Assembly: GCA_020847975.1 (NCBI GenBank)
Contig: JADLBD010000042.1
Location: forward strand, 1-64,000
Length of the DNA: 64,000 nt
Reading direction: 5' to 3'
Source of the DNA: Bryobacterales bacterium
GTDB taxonomy: Bacteria; Acidobacteriota; Terriglobia; Bryobacterales; Bryobacteraceae
Position 1 is the first letter of the stretch, and each line of letters begins with the position of its first letter. This document shows, in pieces, positions 58,497 to 64,000 of this stretch. A program made the position numbers and the translations under genes. The notes under the pieces are model-generated. The model saw nothing but the letters and a program-made list of their open reading frames with translations, searched no databases and was not told the origin of the DNA.

Positions 58497-61400
58497 CTAC
58501 ATCGGAAACATCACGGTGCCGGAGATCGCGCCGTCGGGAGTGTTCCCGATCGTGCCGGATTACCCGCACGGCCGTGCGCAAGCGCCCGAGGTCGTGGTCC
58601 ATCAGTTCGGGTCCGGCAATGCCAAGATAGAGCAGCGTTTTCTCCTGGGGACCGGCGCGAAGCGCTTCACCGTCCGAAAGGCCTGGCTCCGTGACTCCGA
58701 CCGCATCGCCCTTCGCAACTTCTGGGAGTCGAAGTACGGCCCTTACGGCGCGTTCACTTACAACGCGCCCAACGACGACGGCCTTGGCACGACGGCCTAT
58801 ACGTGCCGCTTCGCCAACGAGCCACTCTCCTGGGAGATGCTCACCGACGCCGTATGCTCTCTCGGCGTCTCGCTCATCGAGGTCCCATCGTCCTCGCCGA
58901 CCTACCCGCTGAACCAAACCGTCACGCGGTTCCCGCCGCAGGCGCTCAAGGACGCCCTGCTGTCCCAGGTCCAGCAGATCATCCCGCTCGTCAAGATCCA
59001 GCCGCTTCAGAGCGGCTATCCCGCCATCTACGTCTCCGACCGGCGCTGCACCGTCGGCTCGCAACTCTACCAGGCGCGCCTGCTGGAGTTTGACGGCATC
59101 TCGCAGGGCATGGGCAACGAGGCCGACGAGGCTCAGTTTTCCTTCGGCAACGCCGACCGCGTCATGCGCGATCTCGCCAACGACGTCGATTTGTACCGCG
59201 CCGCGCTGGAGTTTTCGCTCTTCCACGTCGGCACCGGGATTAAGCTCGACCTTTGGAAGGGCGAGATTGTTAACTGGAGTTGCGACGCCGGCCCGGAGTT
59301 TCGTGTCACCGCCGCCGACGGCTTGTACGAACTCAACCTGCCCTACCCCACGCGCAAGATCTCGCGCACCTGCTGGAAGCCGTTCAACTCCCAGGCCTGT
59401 CCGTTCGCGACCGCTGGCGCGCTCGACCTGGTCCACTTCCCGAACGCGGACGCCGCGAAGTGCGACAAAGGCTATGAGACCGAAAACGGCTGCCTCGCGC
59501 ACGGTATGAAGCGCTATTACGGCGGCATCCTCGCCGAGCCGCAGAGCGTCCGGATCAAAGACAACTCTACTGGCACTTGGGGCTTCGGCCGATCGCCGCT
59601 CACCAGCGTTTCGCTCGTGGCCGATTCCATCTACGATCAGGTCCTGCCCGAGATCTACACCGACTCCAATATGCCGGTGAACTGCAAGATCGCAACCGGG
59701 CGCGATGAGAGCGATTTCTATGAGGCGCTGGGCATTGTCGGCGAGGGTCCGCTCGTGGCTTACGGCACCGGCCACAAGCTCGACGGCCAATACCATCACG
59801 GCTATCCCGGCAGCTTCGGACTGCGCCAGATGCTCGGCTCCGATCCCGCCGGCGCGCAGGATTGGTTCTCGCTCGACCAGTCCGGCAACCAAACCGGCGG
59901 CGACTGGCGCAAGGTCTTCTCCGGCAACTCCACCTACAAGGACAACTTCGCCGCCGGCACGGCGTTCCTGGTGATCCGGCGCTCGGATGCCAAGGGCCTT
60001 CAGCTCTCGCGCCCGGGCGAGCACCAGATGGAGGCCATCATCGCCCAGGGCATGAAAGGCTGGGTGTGGACCTCACCGGGCGTCCGTGTCTGGGGGCCGC
60101 CGCTCACCAACCCAGTCTGGATCGCGGTCAACATGCTCCTGCGCGCGCGGGGCATACGGCTGGGCGAGTTCGCCACGACACAACAGCTTGACCTGGCCGA
60201 GACGTTCTTCGACGTGAACGCCGCCATCGCCGCAGCATCGATCTGCGACGAGCAGGTGACGAAGCTCGTCGGCACAGGCACTGAGACGCAGTTCAAGTTC
60301 CGGGGCGTGATCCAGGAAGAGAAACCGTTGCGCGACTGGCTCCAAGAAGTTCTGATGAACTGCCTGGGATACTACACGTTCGCCTTCGGCAAGCTCAAAA
60401 TCGGCGTGCGCGTGAACTCCTCAGCGGTTGAGGCTTTCACCGAAGGGAACATCCTGTTCCGGACTCTCCAGCTTGCGCCGTTGAAGCCTTCTTTCAACCA
60501 CCTGACCGCCAACTTCGCCGACGAGGATTTCGAGTTTGTCGCGAACTCGGTGGCCGTCTACGACATCGACCACGCCAACCTGATCGGCGGTGGCGCGGGT
60601 CCGCTGTTCCTGAAGTCGACTGTCAACCTCGCCGGGAGTTCGTCGAAGTCCCAGGCCGGCAGGATCGTCGCCGTGCGCCTCCGCGAGGAGTTGGGCGGGA
60701 TAACCCCGTCGGAATGGAAGGCGGCGCGACAGGTGTCCTTCAAGACCACCGTGCTGGCCTTGAACACCGAACCGGGCATGGTGTGCTCGATGACGCATCC
60801 CGACATGCCAGGCGGGAGTGGCGAGTTCCGGGTCACCTCCTGGCGCCTCAACCGCGACTACTCGATCGACATCCAGGGCCGAGCGACCACAGATTCGATG
60901 TACGACCTGGTCACCGGACCGAAGCCTGCCGACGTCGTACCGGATACGCCGCCGGACGAGATCCTTATCGATACCGGCGTGCCAGGCGTGCTGACCGCGA
61001 CGCCGAAGCTCGGCGATTACGGCACGTTCGCGCTCGACAACATGAGCGTGGCACCCGACGCCTCCGGCAACATGAACATCGTCGGCGCCCATGAAATCAC
61101 CCTGGCGCTGTTCTACGTGGATGAGCTGACGACCGATCTGTGGGCGTCCGTAGATGCAGCCATCGAGGCCGTAACCGATCCGGTCACGGTCGCCTGCACT
61201 GTGAATCCAGACACCAGCCGGGTTTTCCGCGTGGGCGATTTCATCGCTTTCAACGACGAAGCAGCCGACGTCGGCCATTCGGGGAGGCGTTCCTACGAGT
61301 GCGCGCAGATCGTCGGGCCGGGCAACACCGGCGACGTGGTGCCGACTGGCGATTTCATCCTCCAGCGCGCCTGGCCCGGCGTCGACCCCGGAGTTGCGAC

Positions 61401-62298
61401 CTTCGGCACTTTCAGATGTGCGCACCTTGTCGGCATCCGCTTCTACAAGCTCGACCAGAAGACGTTTACCTTCAGTGTGAAGAAGGGTTTCTTCCGCACC
61501 CCTGGACTGCCGGCCCGCGTTGAGGCGAAACTTCCGAGCGCTTGCATCGTGGCGGCGGTAGCGGGTGTGGCGAACCACTTCGGATACGGGCCGTTCACGG
61601 TGTTCCCGATCTCGCACCACAACGAACCGTTCATGCCCGGAGACCGCACCTGCAATGGAGGTGCCTACACGTTCCAGATTCCCGGCCCCTTGGCAGTTCA
61701 GGACAATGTGGCCATCCCCATGAAGGTGCAGGATGCGGCGTCCATCCGCTGCATCTACGCCTACCTTCAGCAGGGCACGACCGACGGCCAGTCGGCCTAC
61801 CTGGTCAGAATCAGCCGCGACGGCGGCGCGACCTGGGAGCCGCTCGAGTACATGGGCATCGCGCAGGCGCTCCCGGCCGCGTACAAGAACACCTACGACT
61901 TCCTGGTGAACAACGAGGGCCACGGCCTGCCAGCCACGCGCCGCTTGCCCTACGCAGATTACGGCTTGATCCTCGCGCAGGCGGTCACCGGTAGCCCGAC
62001 TCCGCAGACAATCCAGACCGCCTCATACGGCGCCAACCGCCTCGGAATCGAAGCCGGCAAGTTCGTCTTTCTCAACCTCGGCGGCCCCAACGAGGAATAC
62101 GTGAAGGTGATCAGCGCCGATCCGAACAACCAGACGTTCGACGCCATCGTCATACGCGACCACGCCGCCGGCGAGCGCGTCCGCCCGAGCATCTGGCCGA
62201 CGCCTGTGCTCCGGGAGGGCGACGACTTGGCGTTCGACATCCTCGCGGTCGCCTCGCCCGATCCGGGCACTGATCTGACGGTAGCGATACAGACGTGA
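58489..62298 (+). CDS. Large tail-tip protein, fused gpM-, gpL- and hub-like parts
   Basis: A 1269-aa GTG-started protein. Residues 20-145 (AKRFTVRKAWLRDSDRIALRNFWESKYGPYGAF...) repeat the gpM-like fold of the 55158 protein. Residues about 165-360 resemble lambda gpL/DUF2163, with four cysteines C295, C304, C325, C335 in the pattern that holds an iron-sulphur cluster in gpL (CWKPFNSQACPF, KCDKGYETENGC). The rest is a tail-hub/J-like region with mixed beta domains (e.g. DSMYDLVTGPKPADVVPDTPPDEILIDTGVPGV). It would form the tail tip in one chain. The cluster assignment is by spacing only. Confidence 0.78.
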   Translation: MPDYIGNITVPEIAPSGVFPIVPDYPHGRAQAPEVVVHQFGSGNAKIEQRFLLGTGAKRFTVRKAWLRDSDRIALRNFWESKYGPYGAFTYNAPNDDGLGTTAYTCRFANEPLSWEMLTDAVCSLGVSLIEVPSSSPTYPLNQTVTRFPPQALKDALLSQVQQIIPLVKIQPLQSGYPAIYVSDRRCTVGSQLYQARLLEFDGISQGMGNEADEAQFSFGNADRVMRDLANDVDLYRAALEFSLFHVGTGIKLDLWKGEIVNWSCDAGPEFRVTAADGLYELNLPYPTRKISRTCWKPFNSQACPFATAGALDLVHFPNADAAKCDKGYETENGCLAHGMKRYYGGILAEPQSVRIKDNSTGTWGFGRSPLTSVSLVADSIYDQVLPEIYTDSNMPVNCKIATGRDESDFYEALGIVGEGPLVAYGTGHKLDGQYHHGYPGSFGLRQMLGSDPAGAQDWFSLDQSGNQTGGDWRKVFSGNSTYKDNFAAGTAFLVIRRSDAKGLQLSRPGEHQMEAIIAQGMKGWVWTSPGVRVWGPPLTNPVWIAVNMLLRARGIRLGEFATTQQLDLAETFFDVNAAIAAASICDEQVTKLVGTGTETQFKFRGVIQEEKPLRDWLQEVLMNCLGYYTFAFGKLKIGVRVNSSAVEAFTEGNILFRTLQLAPLKPSFNHLTANFADEDFEFVANSVAVYDIDHANLIGGGAGPLFLKSTVNLAGSSSKSQAGRIVAVRLREELGGITPSEWKAARQVSFKTTVLALNTEPGMVCSMTHPDMPGGSGEFRVTSWRLNRDYSIDIQGRATTDSMYDLVTGPKPADVVPDTPPDEILIDTGVPGVLTATPKLGDYGTFALDNMSVAPDASGNMNIVGAHEITLALFYVDELTTDLWASVDAAIEAVTDPVTVACTVNPDTSRVFRVGDFIAFNDEAADVGHSGRRSYECAQIVGPGNTGDVVPTGDFILQRAWPGVDPGVATFGTFRCAHLVGIRFYKLDQKTFTFSVKKGFFRTPGLPARVEAKLPSACIVAAVAGVANHFGYGPFTVFPISHHNEPFMPGDRTCNGGAYTFQIPGPLAVQDNVAIPMKVQDAASIRCIYAYLQQGTTDGQSAYLVRISRDGGATWEPLEYMGIAQALPAAYKNTYDFLVNNEGHGLPATRRLPYADYGLILAQAVTGSPTPQTIQTASYGANRLGIEAGKFVFLNLGGPNEEYVKVISADPNNQTFDAIVIRDHAAGERVRPSIWPTPVLREGDDLAFDILAVASPDPGTDLTVAIQT

Positions 62299-62309
62299 AG
62301 AAATCTAGC

Positions 62310-62618
62310 CTAGCCGCTCGGGAAGGGGACCTTAAGTCTCTTAAACAGCCATTTCACAAAATGGTAGATTGCAAACCAAGGCCAGAATAGGACAACCGCA
62401 ATGACTATGACCCAAAGTAGGACCTTTGGATGCCGTATGTGAATCGGACCCAGATCCAGCCAAACCCATTCTCCTGGTCTTGGCGCCAGATCACGAAATA
62501 GGTGGTCTCCGAATGCGAGTATGACCACGCTAGTGTAGAGGAGGCACGCAAACCCGAGCAAGCAGATTCCTGCCAACACGCCCAGCCCGTAAACCAGGTT
62601 CTTGCTCTCTTCTCTCAC
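62310..62618 (-). CDS. Small membrane protein, antisense to the tail genes
   Basis: A 102-aa protein with two hydrophobic helices (about 9-35 and 67-90: VYGLGVLAGICLLGFACLLYTSVVIL, VLLWVIVIAVVLFWPWFAIY) and a basic C-terminus. The base composition is visibly lower in GC than its neighbours. A lone opposite-strand membrane gene between late phage genes is typical of a moron expressed in the lysogen. Function unknown. Confidence 0.6.
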   Translation of the reverse strand: MREESKNLVYGLGVLAGICLLGFACLLYTSVVILAFGDHLFRDLAPRPGEWVWLDLGPIHIRHPKVLLWVIVIAVVLFWPWFAIYHFVKWLFKRLKVPFPSG

Positions 62619-62742
62619 CGCGTATCTCCCAACCCTGGTAGCGCGCCACCAGTATACATTTTTTCAAACCTTAGGCTCAGTTACTGCGGATCTTCTCAAC
62701 GCCGGCCATCCTTGACGGCAAATACCGCGTCGCCACGCCTCA

Positions 62743-64000
62743 ATGCCTTCTGAAGCCCTCCACGTCTTCGACCCGCGCCGGACCATGCACGTGCAAGGCT
62801 TCTCAGGGCGCGCGGCGACCACGACCCTCCACGATGCTACCGCCACAGGAGTCTCCATCTCCGGCATCTTCCAGGCTGCTGAGGATTTCGCTGTCCTGTG
62901 CCTTTACAATGCCTACGACTACTTCAACCACCTGCGCCTGAAGCCGCAGCCGCGCACGGACCTCTCCGGGCTGAAGCTCGAACTCGATATCGAGTACGAC
63001 CACGCGTTCGACGGCGCCATGCGGTTCGATGCCAACAAGTACCCGAGCGTCTCCTGGGACGCGATGACGTTCATCTGCGGCAACGGGTACGACCAGCTCT
63101 ACGAAGTTCGGCTGCTCGATCACGCCACGGCGATTTCTGAAGGCGAAACACCGGCCACGTGCCGCGTGGACGCGGATGGTATCTGGCCGGAAGACGGCCT
63201 GGACTACCTGCACCTGTTCTTCCGCGACACCCGCTACGCGGTGAGCCACGCCGACGCCCGCATCGAAACGCAGCTCGCCGGTGATGTCGCGGGAAGCTCC
63301 GAGGCCCAGTGGATCAACGTTCTGAGCGTGACGGGCATCGAGGCCGGTGACCGGATCTACATCGAGCGCACCGGTGCGCACGAGGAGGCAACGCGCGTCC
63401 TCGACGTTCAGAGCACGCCATCCCCCAGGATCCGTTGCGTGGTCACGATCAACCATCCGGCGGACAGCTACGTCACCGTGGAGACCGGCGCGCGCCACCT
63501 TTTGAAGAAGATGGCCGAGAGCATCAACACTGCTGGTGAGAGCGTCGCGGGGCGCTACGGTCCGGACCAGTCGGGGGTGATCTCGGCCGCAGCCTCCCGC
63601 ACGGGTCCCGACGGCTCGGCTTCCGGCGCGCTGGTGTTGACGTTTGTGACGCCGGCCCCGCCGAACGCCCGCTACGGCAAGCTCGGCAACCTAAACCGCA
63701 TTTTGGTTACCTCCGGCCACACCGGCCCTGGCGCTCAGGGCATCGAATGGACCGGCGACCGAAGGCCCCGATTCTCTGGCGGCGACGACGACACCAAGTA
63801 CCGCATCACGCTCGACTTCACGCAGCCGCTCCTCGACAAGCTCGGTCGCACGGTTCCGATGAATGACTGCCGGAAGATGTATATGGTCTTCGCGCCGCGC
63901 TTTGAGCGCATCGAGGAGGAACTCGACGACGGCTGCTTCCTGACCGCCGACGTGCAGCCGGGTGATACCACGCTTTATGTGGACGACGCAACGCGCCTCA
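62743..64000 (+). CDS. Tail-region protein, runs off the right edge
   Basis: A frame from ATG 62743 (MPSEALHVFDPRRTMHVQGFSGRAATTT...) stays open to the window end, so at least 419 residues. Blocks include FNHLRLKPQPRTDLSGLKLELDIEYDH, WPEDGLDYLHLFFRDTRYAVSHADARIETQLAGD, and FTQPLLDKLGRTVPMNDCRKMYMVFAPRFER. It appears to be a large tail or fibre protein. No named family. The start has no good ribosome site, so an earlier start is possible. Confidence 0.7.
   Translation, partial: MPSEALHVFDPRRTMHVQGFSGRAATTTLHDATATGVSISGIFQAAEDFAVLCLYNAYDYFNHLRLKPQPRTDLSGLKLELDIEYDHAFDGAMRFDANKYPSVSWDAMTFICGNGYDQLYEVRLLDHATAISEGETPATCRVDADGIWPEDGLDYLHLFFRDTRYAVSHADARIETQLAGDVAGSSEAQWINVLSVTGIEAGDRIYIERTGAHEEATRVLDVQSTPSPRIRCVVTINHPADSYVTVETGARHLLKKMAESINTAGESVAGRYGPDQSGVISAAASRTGPDGSASGALVLTFVTPAPPNARYGKLGNLNRILVTSGHTGPGAQGIEWTGDRRPRFSGGDDDTKYRITLDFTQPLLDKLGRTVPMNDCRKMYMVFAPRFERIEEELDDGCFLTADVQPGDTTLYVDDATRL

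Noticed and set aside
1..64000. CRISPR arrays, tRNA and rRNA genes
   Set aside because: No regularly spaced repeats, no cloverleaf with a CCA-type acceptor end and no rRNA segments were noticed by eye. A tRNA scan would settle the tRNA question.

Overview
The window is GC-rich and contains no housekeeping, rRNA or tRNA genes. It is almost entirely accessory DNA. The recombinase, transposase and DUF2924 gene types, together with the base composition, suggest a soil bacterium such as an Acidobacteriota member (Solibacter/Bryobacter-like). That is an inference from general gene flavour and no species marker is present.

Left flank (1-5.9 kb): the tail of an unrecognised gene and an intact IS4-like DDE transposase, then a three-gene toxin-antitoxin-type operon (55-aa ORF, UPF0175, DUF3368/PIN-like). 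A largely non-coding 0.7 kb stretch precedes an integration module: a 49-aa ORF, a DUF2924 protein, a large serine recombinase and a small HTH-type protein, all overlapping or nearly so.

Defence island (5.9-21.5 kb): six minus-strand genes form one operon. In transcription order they are an XRE-SNF2 helicase-DUF3883 fusion, a membrane protein, an MBL-fold hydrolase, a coiled-coil protein of unknown family, a DUF1156 DNA methylase and a DUF499 ATPase. Helicase plus DUF1156 plus DUF499 is the gene content called Hma (helicase-methylase-ATPase), with three embedded genes. A perfect dyad (TATAGCA-GA-TGCTATA) lies inside two face-to-face promoters at 19.2 kb. The opposing promoter serves a two-gene operon of unknown function, the second gene of which carries an XRE domain.

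Phage genome (21.6 kb to the right edge): early genes (excisionase-like HTH, sigma-like factor, ParB-like protein, SNF2-type helicase, prim-pol/D5 primase-helicase, VRR-NUC nuclease, two ParB-methyltransferase fusions) lead to a lambda-like siphovirus morphogenesis block: terminase, gpW, portal, S49 protease with nested scaffold, decoration protein, capsid, FII-, Z- and U-like proteins, tail tube, frameshifted tail chaperones, tape measure and tail tip. Iteron-like CCGTCAT repeats behind the primase mark a possible replication origin. A canonical CCCAAAC slippery site ends the first chaperone gene. The last gene runs off the window.

A 3.3-kb serine-recombinase transposon (36.66-39.95 kb) has split a small XhlA-like phage gene. 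Removing it with one copy of the flanking ACGT restores an 86-aa frame. Because the integrase module, the Hma island and the phage early genes are contiguous, the simplest reading is a prophage carrying a large anti-phage cargo next to its integrase. The attachment sites are not visible, so separate adjacent elements remain possible.
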